Notes: generated by a model not told the origin, from the sequence alone. Numbered from the stretch's first letter, positions 16,787 through 26,497 are shown. The stretch is 64,000 bases of DNA from Gemmatimonadales bacterium UBA2975 (GCA_002348265.1 DEAT01000022.1:73748-137747); one strand, 5' to 3'. Numbers and translations are program-made.

Positions 16787-18034
16787 ATGTGGCATAACGT
16801 GCTTGCCGTCATTCGGCGGGAATACCTCCAGCGGGTTCGGTCGAAATGGTTCATAGCGGCCACAGTGGCTGGCCCGCTCCTCATGGCAGCGGTCACTGTT
16901 CTTCCGGCTTGGCTGGCAATCCAGGGTGAACGGGATGAGTTCAAGCTGGCAATTGTCGACGGGACGGGGGTGCTCTCAGAGCGCCTGGTGCCACGTCTAG
17001 AAAATGGGGGTTTCGAGGTCGAAGAGGTTCGCTGGCATGCTGACGTTGTGACAGAGTTGCGGGAGCGAGCTAATGGGGGTGACCTCGGCGGCTTCATTAT
17101 GGTCGACGAGCTCACGCTCGAGACCGGTGAGGCGATCTATTATTCCATGGATGTGCCGAGTGGGTTGCGTAGGGTGACCGTCCAAACGTCCATCGCTAGG
17201 ACAGCTCTTGAGTATCAGCTCGAGCAGCGAGGGGTGGACGCCGGAGGGCTGATGGGTGGGGGTGCACTGGAGATAGAGGTTATCTCGGAGGCAGGATCAG
17301 ACATCACCGAGGTAGGATTTGGCCTGGCGTATGTCGGCTCTTTCTTCCTTTACATGACTATCCTGCTTTACGCTGTAGCGGTTATGCGGGCAACCCTGGA
17401 GGAGAAGACCAGCCGTATCGTCGAAGTGATTATATCAGCGATGAGGCCGTGGGAGTTGATGCTCGGGAAGATCGTGGGTGTCTGTGCGGTCAGTTTAACC
17501 CAGATGGCAATATGGATTAGTGCCACCGCCGCGCTTGTTGCCGGTGGAATACCTATGATCATTGTGGCCCGCCCAGAATTAACGAACCTGAGTAGCATCA
17601 ATGAGATAGTGCCCGGAATCAGTCTGGTGATTCTTTTTCTGGGTTTCTTTGTGTTCGGTTTCCTGATGTACTCAGGGCTCTACGCAGCCGTAGGAGCCAT
17701 GTGCAACACGGATGAGGAAGCCCAGCAGGCGCAGTTCCCGATGATAATGCTGTTAATAGTGCCCATATTAATGGTTATGCCGGTGATTCAAGAGCCGAAC
17801 ACGCCCATGGCGGTATGGCTCTCGTTGTTCCCGCTTTTTTCACCGATTTTAATGTGGGCGCGAGTCGCCGGTGGAGGAGTTCCCGGTTGGCAGGTACTAC
17901 TCTCCTTCATCTTGATGGCTCTTATGGTTTGGGTCATCGCTTGGATCGCTGGTCGGATCTACAAAGTTGGGATTCTGATGTCGGGCAAGAGACCGACCCT
18001 TCCGGAACTTTGGAGATGGGTTAAAGAGGCTTAG
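16787..18034 (+). CDS. ABC-2 type transporter permease (NatB-like)
   Basis: Membrane partner of the preceding ATPase, 415 residues. A first transmembrane helix (IAATVAGPLLMAAVTVLPAW) is followed by an extracytoplasmic domain of about 150 residues, then about five more hydrophobic segments from residue 180 on. RATLEEKTSRIVEVIISAMRPWELMLGKI is the conserved ABC-2 coupling region (read as one run at about residues 203-231). This architecture matches NatB/YhaP permeases. Substrate is not determined by the sequence: sodium or an antibiotic are the usual proposals. Confidence 0.9.
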   Translation: MWHNVLAVIRREYLQRVRSKWFIAATVAGPLLMAAVTVLPAWLAIQGERDEFKLAIVDGTGVLSERLVPRLENGGFEVEEVRWHADVVTELRERANGGDLGGFIMVDELTLETGEAIYYSMDVPSGLRRVTVQTSIARTALEYQLEQRGVDAGGLMGGGALEIEVISEAGSDITEVGFGLAYVGSFFLYMTILLYAVAVMRATLEEKTSRIVEVIISAMRPWELMLGKIVGVCAVSLTQMAIWISATAALVAGGIPMIIVARPELTNLSSINEIVPGISLVILFLGFFVFGFLMYSGLYAAVGAMCNTDEEAQQAQFPMIMLLIVPILMVMPVIQEPNTPMAVWLSLFPLFSPILMWARVAGGGVPGWQVLLSFILMALMVWVIAWIAGRIYKVGILMSGKRPTLPELWRWVKEA

Positions 18035-18039
18035 CGCTC

Positions 18040-18324
18040 TTAATCGGTGTCCGGCAGTGCTGATCGCAGCAGTCCTTGCAGTTGCCGGTCGTCGAAGCTT
18101 CGAGCCTTCGCGATAGCTTCTTCGTAACTGTCCTCGATGATGAGCACCGTGGTAGAGACCGAAGATTCCCCCTCGGATCCGGTAGGTGGCTCAAATCGGA
18201 GACTGGCTCGATATGTTTTTGCCGGGTGCACATGTCCATCAATGTCGAGGTAAACGTCCCATATGGAGGCTTGATGGGCTATTGTCGCGATGTGCACGCC
18301 GTGACGAGGATTTGAAGGGGTCAT
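18040..18324 (-). CDS. small hypothetical protein
   Basis: Unrecognised protein of 94 residues. Composition is that of a folded soluble protein: a beta-rich middle (IWDVYLDIDGHVHPAKTYRASLRFEP), an acidic segment, then a helix (DSYEEAIAKARSFDDRQLQGLLRSALP). No signal peptide or membrane segment. It converges on the ABC permease gene with five bases between the stops. It looks like a true gene of restricted distribution rather than a shadow frame, since the codon pattern is ordinary and no plus-strand gene covers it. Confidence 0.6.
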   Translation of the reverse strand: MTPSNPRHGVHIATIAHQASIWDVYLDIDGHVHPAKTYRASLRFEPPTGSEGESSVSTTVLIIEDSYEEAIAKARSFDDRQLQGLLRSALPDTD

Positions 18325-18932
18325 GCACTCACTTTATGCACATCAAGGGTCTTAGTACAGCGATGGTGTACTTCCGGCGCTTATAGTCCAGGCGTGTAGG
18401 GTGAGTCACATCGCCAGTGGTTTCGCGCTAATAGACTTGAGAACGAATCCGATAAACTTGCCCGGTAGGGACCGTCTCCGGCGACGCGGATCGCAACGCT
18501 GGAGACGCTGAGGTTGGATCCGAACTGACAGATGTCTTACCAAATCCGAGATATGTTGTCTCAGTTAGTAAATCGGGCAGGGTAATATTACCTATAAGCA
18601 AACCGTCTATGAACCGTATATCTCCTAGTGTCGATAACGAAGGTGATTGAGGAGTAGACGATAGGGGTGAGGATTCTTGAGGGGGTGTCGCCGCAGTTAC
18701 GTTTGACGAAACATACATGGGGCGAAGCCGAGACGTCATAACACGCAAGCACTTCGAACCGTTCGGTAATCAAGCGGGTTCTGTCTTGACCAGTGGCCGC
18801 GATTTCCGGTAGCTTCAGGCCGTTTGTAGGGGCTCGTTCTGTTCGTCACAAGCCTTGTGTGACGGGGTGAAACCCTACCATGCGCCTAATTTCGAAAGGC
18901 GTCTTGATGCACGCAGGAGCGGCGCTTCCGAC
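18325..18932. other. 608-bp non-coding region upstream of the act operon
   Basis: I find no convincing gene. A 106-codon minus-strand frame (18428-18748) is Ser/Thr/Pro-rich, without a binding site or family likeness, and I do not call it. The region probably holds the act promoter: TTGACC at 18786-18791 followed by TAGCTT about 18 bases later is a weak candidate. A perfect hairpin lies at 18844-18864. Confidence 0.4.
18844..18864 (+). promoter_or_regulatory. inverted repeat in the act leader
   Basis: CGTCACA and TGTGACG are exact complements around a seven-base loop (AGCCTTG), about 70 bases before the actA start. It could be a leader hairpin or an operator. No T-run follows, so it is not a terminator. 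Confidence 0.5.
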
Positions 18933-19523
18933 ATGAAAACTAACTGGTTGATCGGTGGGCTCGCCGGCGTCCTAATGCTGGCGGGCGTGGCGTTTGTCCA
19001 AGGTGGTGGCGCCGAGAGTGATGCTGCTGCTTCCGCCTCGGGTCAACCGATCGCATTCCCGCATAATCAGCACGCGGGGAGTGAGGCCGGGCAAAACCAG
19101 ATGGATTGCCAGTTTTGCCACTTCTCAGCGGAGCGTTCAGTAGATGCGGGAATTCCCCCAGTCTCAATGTGCTGGGGATGCCATCAAGTGGTGCAGGGCT
19201 CGACGCCCGAGCAGCAGCAGGAGATCGCTAAGATTCAAGAGTACGTAGATCACGGAGAACCGATTCCTTGGAATCGGATCTACAAAATCTCGGATCACGC
19301 ACATTTCCCACACATGCGTCATGTGACTGTAGGCTTGGAGTGTCAGACCTGTCATGGGGATGTTCAGACATACGGAGTTCTGAGCGAGCGTGACCCGGCC
19401 TGGGGTGGTGACAATATGGGTTGGTGTATTGACTGTCACCGTAATCCGCCGGAAGGCCTGACCGCCACTGACGGGAGTCCTATCGAGCAGGCCTCGGTAG
19501 ACTGCTCGGTCTGTCACTATTAA
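18933..19523 (+). CDS. actA: alternative complex III subunit ActA, pentaheme cytochrome c
   Basis: Periplasm-facing cytochrome subunit of the quinol:electron acceptor oxidoreductase that replaces the bc1 complex. After an N-terminal membrane anchor/signal (NWLIGGLAGVLMLAGVAFV) there are five CxxCH heme sites: CQFCH (Cys59), CWGCH (80), CQTCH (137), CIDCH (165) and CSVCH (191). That is the number known for ActA of Rhodothermus. I chose ATG 18933 because it opens on the anchor; the frame is open to 18855. It is the first gene of a tight six-gene operon. At 196 residues it is a normal length for the family. Confidence 0.93.
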   Translation: MKTNWLIGGLAGVLMLAGVAFVQGGGAESDAAASASGQPIAFPHNQHAGSEAGQNQMDCQFCHFSAERSVDAGIPPVSMCWGCHQVVQGSTPEQQQEIAKIQEYVDHGEPIPWNRIYKISDHAHFPHMRHVTVGLECQTCHGDVQTYGVLSERDPAWGGDNMGWCIDCHRNPPEGLTATDGSPIEQASVDCSVCHY

Positions 19524-19539
19524 GGAGAGGCGTGCATTA

Positions 19540-22500
19540 ATGACTGATGGTATCAAGCGTCGCGATTTCCTTAAGGTCCTAGGCGCGTCTAGTGCCGGTG
19601 CCACCATGACTGGGTGCGGACCGAGCGAGGTGGAAAAGCTTCTTCCGTATGTGGTTCAGCCTGAGGAGATCACACCTGGCGTAGCGACTTGGTACGCGAC
19701 GACATGCGACTGTCCAGATGGCTGTGGCATGTGGGTAAGGACAAGAGAAGGACGCGCCGTCAAGGTCGAAGGCAACCCCGAGCACCCGATTTCTCAGGGG
19801 GCCGTATGCCTGCAAGGGTATGCTTCTCTTCAGCATCTATACAATCCCGACCGGTTTGCAGGTCCAATGATCCGCGAAGGCGACCGGCTCCGACAGGGTT
19901 CGTGGGATGAGGCTGAACGCCTTCTTTCCGCCAAGATTGGTCAAAATACGGCTGCTGGTCGCGATGTGATGTTCATTGGAGGACATATGGGTCCGACCAT
20001 GGGTCGTCTTGTAGATGAGTTCTTGGGAGAAGTGAACGGGTCACGGGTTGAGTACCATGCTGTTTCGAGTGCACCACTTCGTGAGGCGACTAGACTGGCT
20101 TACGGTATAGACGAGTTGCCTCGTTATGACATTGAGTCATCTGACCTTCTGCTTTCGTTTAGCAATGATTTCATAGACGAGGGATCCGTTGAAGACGACC
20201 GGGGCCTCTCGAGGATGCATTCGGTAGATGACAGTGGTCACACCAAGGGCACATTTGTTTACTTAGGGCCTCGGCTCTCCACGACTGGCCTCAACGCAGA
20301 TGAGTGGCTACCGATTAACCCTGGGTCTGAGGCTGTAATTGCGTTGGCGCTGGCCGCACACATCGCAGATGGTGATACCGCCGGCCCCTACGCGAGCCTG
20401 TTGGAGACATACGGTATAGCGGATGCGGCTGTCGCGTCGGGCATAGATGAAGACGCGCTTCGCGGCCTAGCTGATCGGTTCAGCGCTGCTGAGCGTCCAC
20501 TTGCAATAGGACCAGGTGTTGGCGGCCATCATAAAAATGCAACTGCAGCGAATCTTGCGACTCTGATTCTGAATGACGTGGCAGGTGCAAAGGGTGTGAC
20601 GGTGCATGTTGGAGGCGGAGCTACCGCAGCTTCAGCGCCATTCTCCGACATAGCGGAGGCGATCGAAAGAATGGCGCGTGGCGATGTCGGTGTCGTCCTG
20701 GTGCATGGAGCTAATCCGGCGTACTCACTACCCGAGGGTTCGGGTTTTAGGGAGGCGTTCGGTGAGACATCCTTCAAGGTCTCGTTTGCGTCGGCTATGG
20801 ATGAGACGGCAGCCATGGCTGACTTGATTATGCCGGACCGGCACTTCCTTGAATCGTGGGGTGATTCCAAGCCTCGTGAGGGTGTACACACCGTGCAGCA
20901 GCCCGTGATGCAGCCAGTTCCGCATTTCGACTCAAAACAGGCGGGAGACGTGCTGCTAGCAGTTGCCTCTCATCTCGGTGCTGACCTTGGAGCTTCGACG
21001 TTTTACGAATACTTGCGGGCTCCGCATCAGACGATGCACGCAGATGATCCGGAGGGTTTTGAGCAAATGTGGCGCGAACATCTTCGCACGGGGATGTTTG
21101 GCATGGGTATGATGGGAGGAGGCAGGGGTGTTGACAGCCAACCTGTAGAGCTTCGAATGCCGGACCGGCCGTTGACGTTTGATAACCCCTCGTTCGATGG
21201 AGTTGGTGATCTAACATTGATCGTCCATCCATCACCGAGATTCAAAGGTGGTGAGTTTTCTAACTCGCCATGGATGCTAGAACTGCCTGATCCGGTTTCT
21301 AAGATCACGTGGCATTCCTGGCTTGAGATGAATCCGGTGACGGCCGAGGGACGCGGTTTGCGTGAGGGCGACATAGTTACGGTGGCCTCCGAATATGGTT
21401 CTGTCGACGTGCCGCTGTGGTTGTACCCCGGTATCCGTGAAGATGCAGTGGCTCTCGCAATGGGTGGGGGACATACCGATATGGGTCGGTGGGCCACAGG
21501 TCAGGGGGTTAACGCCATGGACCTCTTACCTGTGCATGTGGAGCAGCCATCAGGAGCTTTAGCGACGCTCGTGACGACCGTGACAGTTACGCCAACCGGA
21601 GAGCGCAGGCGCATAGCGACGATTGAAGGCTCGAATAATCAGAGAGATCGTGGGATCGCCGCCGCAGTCGCATTCACCGATCTTGGGCATTCGGAGGAGC
21701 AGCACTCGGACGGCGTTGGTCACCACGACGAACTCATGGAACTACAGGGCTTCGGAGGCGTTCAGCCTGTAGATGCGCACGATGGGGATCCCACCGCATA
21801 TCCGCTCCCTGGAGCGGACCATGGCCTGTACGCCGATGCACACGAAGGACCGCGTTGGGGTCTTGCAATTGATCTAGACAAGTGCACCGGTTGTAGCGCT
21901 TGCATAGTGGCATGTCACGCGGAGAATAACGTGCCATGGGTTGGGGAGGACCAGGTTGTAATGGGTCGTGATATGACCTGGTTGCGTATTGAACGCTATT
22001 ACGAGCATGTCGACGCTTCGCACGCGAGCCATTTAGATGTGCGTTTTCTGCCAATGATGTGCCAGCATTGCGGAAATGCGCCTTGCGAACCGGTTTGCCC
22101 TGTTTATGCGACGTATCACACACCAGAAGGAATAAACGCCCAGATATATAATCGCTGTGTTGGAACTCGTTATTGTGCGAACAACTGCCCATACAAGGTC
22201 CGGGTATACAACTGGTACCGCTATACCGACGAGAATGTACCTGAACCGATGAACTGGCAGTGGAACCCTGACGTCACTGTTAGGACTAACGGAATCATGG
22301 AGAAGTGTTCGCTCTGCATGCACAATATCCGAGACGCGGAGAATCGTGCAGCACTTGAGGGTGGTCGAGAGGTGCGCGACGGTGAAGTCAGGTGTGCTTG
22401 TGAGTCGAGTTGCTCGGCAGAGGCGATTGTATTCGGTGATCTGAGAGATCCAGAGAGCCGGGTTTCCCAGATTATTAATAGCGAAAGAACGTACAGAGTG

Positions 22501-22581
22501 CTGGATGACTTGTTAAACACACAGCCCGGCGTGAATTATTTGAAGAAGGTCACCCACCACGACGTTTCGGAGGGGCACTGA
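19540..22581 (+). CDS. actB: alternative complex III subunit ActB (molybdopterin-like/Fe-S)
   Basis: Large peripheral subunit of 1013 residues, a fusion of a molybdopterin-oxidoreductase-like domain (residues about 40-700) and an Fe-S domain. The N-terminus has a twin-arginine motif (RRDFLKVLG) and a Cys at residue 26 in ATMTGC, so it is probably Tat-exported. In known ActB the first domain lacks a molybdenum cofactor. Fe-S ligand motifs lie between about residues 780 and 960: CTGCSACIVACH, CQHCGNAPCEPVCP, CVGTRYCANNCP and CSLC with CACESSC. They fit three [4Fe-4S] clusters and one [3Fe-4S]. It follows actA by 16 bases and precedes actC by two. Confidence 0.95.
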   Translation: MTDGIKRRDFLKVLGASSAGATMTGCGPSEVEKLLPYVVQPEEITPGVATWYATTCDCPDGCGMWVRTREGRAVKVEGNPEHPISQGAVCLQGYASLQHLYNPDRFAGPMIREGDRLRQGSWDEAERLLSAKIGQNTAAGRDVMFIGGHMGPTMGRLVDEFLGEVNGSRVEYHAVSSAPLREATRLAYGIDELPRYDIESSDLLLSFSNDFIDEGSVEDDRGLSRMHSVDDSGHTKGTFVYLGPRLSTTGLNADEWLPINPGSEAVIALALAAHIADGDTAGPYASLLETYGIADAAVASGIDEDALRGLADRFSAAERPLAIGPGVGGHHKNATAANLATLILNDVAGAKGVTVHVGGGATAASAPFSDIAEAIERMARGDVGVVLVHGANPAYSLPEGSGFREAFGETSFKVSFASAMDETAAMADLIMPDRHFLESWGDSKPREGVHTVQQPVMQPVPHFDSKQAGDVLLAVASHLGADLGASTFYEYLRAPHQTMHADDPEGFEQMWREHLRTGMFGMGMMGGGRGVDSQPVELRMPDRPLTFDNPSFDGVGDLTLIVHPSPRFKGGEFSNSPWMLELPDPVSKITWHSWLEMNPVTAEGRGLREGDIVTVASEYGSVDVPLWLYPGIREDAVALAMGGGHTDMGRWATGQGVNAMDLLPVHVEQPSGALATLVTTVTVTPTGERRRIATIEGSNNQRDRGIAAAVAFTDLGHSEEQHSDGVGHHDELMELQGFGGVQPVDAHDGDPTAYPLPGADHGLYADAHEGPRWGLAIDLDKCTGCSACIVACHAENNVPWVGEDQVVMGRDMTWLRIERYYEHVDASHASHLDVRFLPMMCQHCGNAPCEPVCPVYATYHTPEGINAQIYNRCVGTRYCANNCPYKVRVYNWYRYTDENVPEPMNWQWNPDVTVRTNGIMEKCSLCMHNIRDAENRAALEGGREVRDGEVRCACESSCSAEAIVFGDLRDPESRVSQIINSERTYRVLDDLLNTQPGVNYLKKVTHHDVSEGH

Positions 22582-22583
22582 CC

Positions 22584-23966
22584 ATGGCGGTTGGCACGAC
22601 TGAGCGGGGGGCGCTAACTCATCCCGATATTGAGCGACTTGACGATGTTAATCGGGATGTGCTCAAAATGCTCAGTGTCCCAGGAAAGGGGTGGTGGGCA
22701 CTTTTCGCGATGTGTGTGGCCGGTGTCGGCCTGTTTTTGAGCGCTTGGTTCTGGCAGATCTATAAAGGGATTGGGGTGAGTGGCCTGATGTCCCCTGTGG
22801 GCTGGGGAGTCTACATCACTACCTTTGTTTTTTGGGTAGGTATCGGACACGCTGGAACGTTGATTTCGGCGATTCTTTTTCTCTTCCGAGCACCGTGGCG
22901 GCAGTCGATATACCGAGCTGCGGAGGGCATGACGGTTTTCGCCGTCATGACGGCGGGCCTTTTTCCGCTGATTCACGTGGGGCGTGTTTGGCACGCGTAC
23001 TGGCTGATTCCGTACCCGAACTCTCGTTTTCTCTGGCCGAACTTTAAGTCGCCGTTGGTATGGGATGTTTTTGCGGTAACGACCTACTTCACAGTTTCAG
23101 CGGTCTTCTTTTATCTCGGGACCATACCCGACGTTGCAGCCGCGCGTGATCGGGCGACGGGCCTGCGCCGCAAGCTTTACGGCGCGATTTCATTGGGTTG
23201 GCAGGGAACAGACAAGCAGTGGCACCACTTCGGGAAGGCCTACATTTTCCTGGCTGCGTTAGCCACTCCGTTAGTCCTATCGGTACACTCCGTTGTTTCG
23301 TGGGACTTTGCAATGTCAATTGTGCCCGGGTGGCATGCCACGATTTTCGCACCCTACTTCGTTGCAGGGGCGGTTTTCTCGGGCGTTGCGATGGTGATAA
23401 CGCTATTGGCGCCGCTGCGGAAGATCTTCGGTCTAGAAGCTTACCTCACGGTAAAGCATTTCGACGCAATGGCTAAACTTTGTCTCTTCACGTCACTTGT
23501 CGTCCTCTATGCCTACCTGTCCGAGTTCTTCTTGGCGTGGTACTCGGGCGAGGATCCAGAACGGCACGCGTTCTGGAATCGACTTTTCGGCACCTACTGG
23601 TGGGCAACATGGACGATGTTGGTTTGCAACGGTTTCGTTCCGGTGATGCTGTGGTTTAAGAGGGTCCGGCATTCGATCCCGGCGCTCTTTGTGATTTCGA
23701 TCTTCATCAACATTGGTATGTGGTTCGAGCGCTATGTGATCGTAGTGACCTCCTTGCATAATGAGTACGAGCCTTTTGCGTGGGGGATTTACAGACCGTC
23801 GGTCATAGAGATGTCGATCATGGTCGGTTCATTCTTCTGGTTCGGTTTCTGGTTCTTGCTCTTCACTCGGCTTTTGCCTCCGATCGCCATTCAGGAACTC
23901 AAGGAGGTACTACCTCCGCCGATGCGCAAAAAGAAATCATCTGAAGTCGCCGAGGCCCATCAATGA
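22584..23966 (+). CDS. actC: alternative complex III subunit ActC (NrfD-like)
   Basis: Integral membrane quinol-binding subunit of the NrfD/PsrC family, 460 residues with about ten hydrophobic segments. Family features include VFWVGIGHAGTLISAILFLFR (conserved His of the quinol site) and WDFAMSIVPGWHATIFAPYFVAGAVFSG, each seen as part of a longer helix run. It passes electrons from menaquinol to ActB and ActA. The stop overlaps the start of actD by four bases (ATGA), which indicates coupled translation. It is paralogous to actF, as in other complexes of this type. Confidence 0.95.
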   Translation: MAVGTTERGALTHPDIERLDDVNRDVLKMLSVPGKGWWALFAMCVAGVGLFLSAWFWQIYKGIGVSGLMSPVGWGVYITTFVFWVGIGHAGTLISAILFLFRAPWRQSIYRAAEGMTVFAVMTAGLFPLIHVGRVWHAYWLIPYPNSRFLWPNFKSPLVWDVFAVTTYFTVSAVFFYLGTIPDVAAARDRATGLRRKLYGAISLGWQGTDKQWHHFGKAYIFLAALATPLVLSVHSVVSWDFAMSIVPGWHATIFAPYFVAGAVFSGVAMVITLLAPLRKIFGLEAYLTVKHFDAMAKLCLFTSLVVLYAYLSEFFLAWYSGEDPERHAFWNRLFGTYWWATWTMLVCNGFVPVMLWFKRVRHSIPALFVISIFINIGMWFERYVIVVTSLHNEYEPFAWGIYRPSVIEMSIMVGSFFWFGFWFLLFTRLLPPIAIQELKEVLPPPMRKKKSSEVAEAHQ

Positions 23967-24478
23967 GTGCTCAGGGGATTCTTGCATCATACGAGTACCT
24001 CGACTCAACCGTGGACGCGATTGAGAACCTCAGGAAGGCCGGGTTCGATGACATTAAGGCGTATGCTCCATATCCTGAGCATCACATCGAACACGCCCTT
24101 GGCTATGGACAGAGTCCGGTTCGTGTGTGGACGCTCGTTGGGGCTCTGACAGGCACATCCACTGCGTTTGCTTTCACTAGCTGGACGTCTGTTGAATGGC
24201 CTCTCGTGGTCGGAGGAAAGCCGATCATCTCAATCCCGGCTTTCATTCCGATCGTATTTGAGATGTCCGTCCTGTTTGGTGCGCTTTCAACTGTGATAGG
24301 TCTCTTTGTTCTCAGTAAGCTACCCAACATCAAACCGGCAGTAGTATACGACCCTGAGTTCACCGCCGGTCGATACGGTGTATACGTAGAAGCAGACGGG
24401 AGCCGCCTTGAGGAGGCGAGAAGGATCATGAATGCAGAGGAGCCTATAGAGCTCAGGGAGGGTTCGGCTGATGCTTGA
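23963..24478 (+). CDS. actD: alternative complex III subunit ActD (DUF3341)
   Basis: Small membrane subunit, 171 residues, DUF3341. The N-terminal cytoplasmic part (LRKAGFDDIKAYAPYPEHHIE) is followed by two transmembrane segments (WTLVGALTGTSTAFAFTSW and a second near residue 100, FEMSVLFGALSTVIGLFVL), then a C-terminal soluble tail. It has no cofactor motif and is thought to be structural. The start overlaps actC by four bases and the end overlaps actE by eight, so the operon is tightly packed. Confidence 0.93.
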   Translation: MSAQGILASYEYLDSTVDAIENLRKAGFDDIKAYAPYPEHHIEHALGYGQSPVRVWTLVGALTGTSTAFAFTSWTSVEWPLVVGGKPIISIPAFIPIVFEMSVLFGALSTVIGLFVLSKLPNIKPAVVYDPEFTAGRYGVYVEADGSRLEEARRIMNAEEPIELREGSADA

Positions 24479-25178
24479 GCGCTCAAAGCTCAATAGGAAG
24501 AAGCGGCAGAGTGGCTTTCGGCATTTCACTAGGCCGTTGGTTTCTGTTCTAGCGTTGGTCACACTCGTTGGCTGCAAGCCACTAGACGATGGCATGGCAG
24601 CGATTTTTGGCCGCTCAATGCGCGATTCCCGTTCGTTTGATCCTTACGAGCATCCTATGCCGCCAGCAGAAGGCTCAGTGGCGTTCGCAGCAGGCAACTT
24701 TCCAGCCGCGGATGGCGTAGTGAATCTTGGTCAACCCGAGGGTGTGGCGATCCCATACTTCACACAATTCGATCTTGGCATTCCGGGCGTGGGTGGACCT
24801 GCGATCCAAGGTCTTGTGAATCCCACGGACCCAAGCAGTGAAAGTTCGTTGGAAAGAGGCGAGGAGCTTTACCTAAGGTTCTGCGTCGTTTGTCACGGGC
24901 CAGACGGAGTCGGTGCCAATGCTTACATTGCCGATAAGCACCCGTTATTGCCTGCTTACAATCTTTCTGGCGAACAGGTGTCTTCCTATTCTGACCAATA
25001 TATATATGCGATGATCCGGGTCGGCCGAGGGCTAATGCCCGAGTACGGAGGTCGCATTACCCATTTCGATCGCTGGCATATCGTGAATTACGTACGTCAG
25101 CTTCAGGTTCAGGCCGGAACACGAATCACGGAGGCCGAATCTCCTGCTCCAGAGGATACGGATGGAGGGCCTGAATAA
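24471..25178 (+). CDS. actE: alternative complex III subunit ActE, monoheme cytochrome c lipoprotein
   Basis: Mono-heme cytochrome c of 235 residues. The N-terminus is basic, followed by a lipoprotein signal ending in LVGC (Cys35), so it is anchored by lipid on the outer face of the membrane. One heme site CVVCH starts at Cys138 (FCVVCHGPDGVG), and a Met axial ligand probably lies in GRGLMPEYGG. It carries electrons from ActA to the terminal oxidase or a soluble carrier. It overlaps actD by eight bases, and its TAA shares its last base with the ATG of actF. Confidence 0.94.
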   Translation: MLERSKLNRKKRQSGFRHFTRPLVSVLALVTLVGCKPLDDGMAAIFGRSMRDSRSFDPYEHPMPPAEGSVAFAAGNFPAADGVVNLGQPEGVAIPYFTQFDLGIPGVGGPAIQGLVNPTDPSSESSLERGEELYLRFCVVCHGPDGVGANAYIADKHPLLPAYNLSGEQVSSYSDQYIYAMIRVGRGLMPEYGGRITHFDRWHIVNYVRQLQVQAGTRITEAESPAPEDTDGGPE

Positions 25179-26497
25179 TGCATCACCACCTTCCCTCCGA
25201 TGTGCCCGTCCGTTATTTGCCGCGAGACAAGACAATGACCGTGGTGGTTGGGATAATGGTCGTCGTAGGCCTTCTTGCCTTCCTGATGGGGCTTAATCAG
25301 GACGCACACTCAGCTTGGATAAGCTACGTCACCAATTGGATGTTCTTCTCCAGCATCGCCATGGGTTCGGTGATGTTTGCCATTGCCACCTGGATAGTAA
25401 AAGCGAAGTGGAATTGGTCATTACGACGTGTTAGTCAGTCCGGAGCGGCGTTTCTGCCGATCGCATTTGTAATGCTTTTGCCAATGCTCACTCTAGGGGC
25501 GGATTATTTCCCGTGGATTGATATGATGGCGACGGACTACATCGTCCAGAAGAAGCAAGCCTATCTGAACATGCCATTTCTTATAACTAGAAATGTCGTG
25601 GGAGCGTTGTTGCTTTTCGGCATGGGCACATACTTCGTCTATCTCGCGCTGCGGCCTGACATGGGTTTCACGGAGGGTGCGGAGGATGACGACGAGAATC
25701 GATCGGTGTGGAGAGGTAGGCTAACGCAGGGTTGGATGGGGCAGGAGCAGGAAGAGTTATCAAGCTACCAAAGAATGACTACGCTGGGTCCAGCGATCGT
25801 CCTGCTCTATGCCTTCGTGATGACGATCTTCTCTTACGATTGGGCCATGTCGCTCGAACCACACTGGTTCAGCACGATGTTTGGACCGTGGTATTTCATG
25901 GGCGCCTTCTGGGGTGGTGTCGCCGTGACCGGTCTCTGGAGTATGTACTTGCGAGGAAAGCACAAGGATATCGCGAACCACATCGGCTTACAGCAGCGTC
26001 ACGATCTCGGCAAACTGACGTTCGCCTTCACTGTGTTCTGGGGCTACCTGTTCTTTTCTCAGTATATCGTGATCTGGTACGGCAAGCTTCCGTGGGAGCA
26101 GGCGTGGATCGTGCGGAGATCGGGAGAGGTCTGGGGTGGGTATTCGACATTGGTTGTGTGCTTGTGCTTCCTCATTCCGTTCGTCGGTCTGATTGGGCGT
26201 AAGCCGAAGATGGTCCCGCGAATCTACGGCTTCTTTGCCTCGATCATCATGCTGGGATTATGGCTCGAACGCTACGGGATGGTCGCACCTTCACTACACC
26301 ATGCAGGCGATCCAATTATTACCTTATGGCAGCCCCTTGTAGGCTTGATGTTTCTCGGTTTGTATCTGGGTTCTGTCCGCTGGTTTCTGTCTACTTTTCC
26401 TGTCATTCAGGTTTGGCAGCCAATGCAGGACCCCGAGTCCCTGGAGGCGGAGCTTCCGCTGGATATGCAGGACTCCGCTGGTGTGGTGGGGGGTTGA
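25178..26497 (+). CDS. actF: alternative complex III subunit ActF (NrfD-like)
   Basis: Second NrfD-family integral membrane subunit, 439 residues, with about ten hydrophobic segments. WAMSLEPHWFSTMFGPWYFMGAFWGG (seen as a helix run near residue 225) is diagnostic of ActF. It begins at TAATG overlapping actE. It is the last gene of the operon here: there is no actG and no caa3 oxidase gene after it, unlike Rhodothermus, so the terminal oxidase must be encoded elsewhere. Confidence 0.95.
   Translation: MHHHLPSDVPVRYLPRDKTMTVVVGIMVVVGLLAFLMGLNQDAHSAWISYVTNWMFFSSIAMGSVMFAIATWIVKAKWNWSLRRVSQSGAAFLPIAFVMLLPMLTLGADYFPWIDMMATDYIVQKKQAYLNMPFLITRNVVGALLLFGMGTYFVYLALRPDMGFTEGAEDDDENRSVWRGRLTQGWMGQEQEELSSYQRMTTLGPAIVLLYAFVMTIFSYDWAMSLEPHWFSTMFGPWYFMGAFWGGVAVTGLWSMYLRGKHKDIANHIGLQQRHDLGKLTFAFTVFWGYLFFSQYIVIWYGKLPWEQAWIVRRSGEVWGGYSTLVVCLCFLIPFVGLIGRKPKMVPRIYGFFASIIMLGLWLERYGMVAPSLHHAGDPIITLWQPLVGLMFLGLYLGSVRWFLSTFPVIQVWQPMQDPESLEAELPLDMQDSAGVVGG

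Noticed and set aside
18428..18748. 106-codon minus-strand frame
   Set aside because: It has low-complexity Ser/Thr/Pro-rich sequence, no ribosome binding site, and no family resemblance.
18844..18864. CRP/FNR-type operator
   Set aside because: The half-sites are TCACA then TGTGA, the reverse of the CRP order TGTGA-N6-TCACA.
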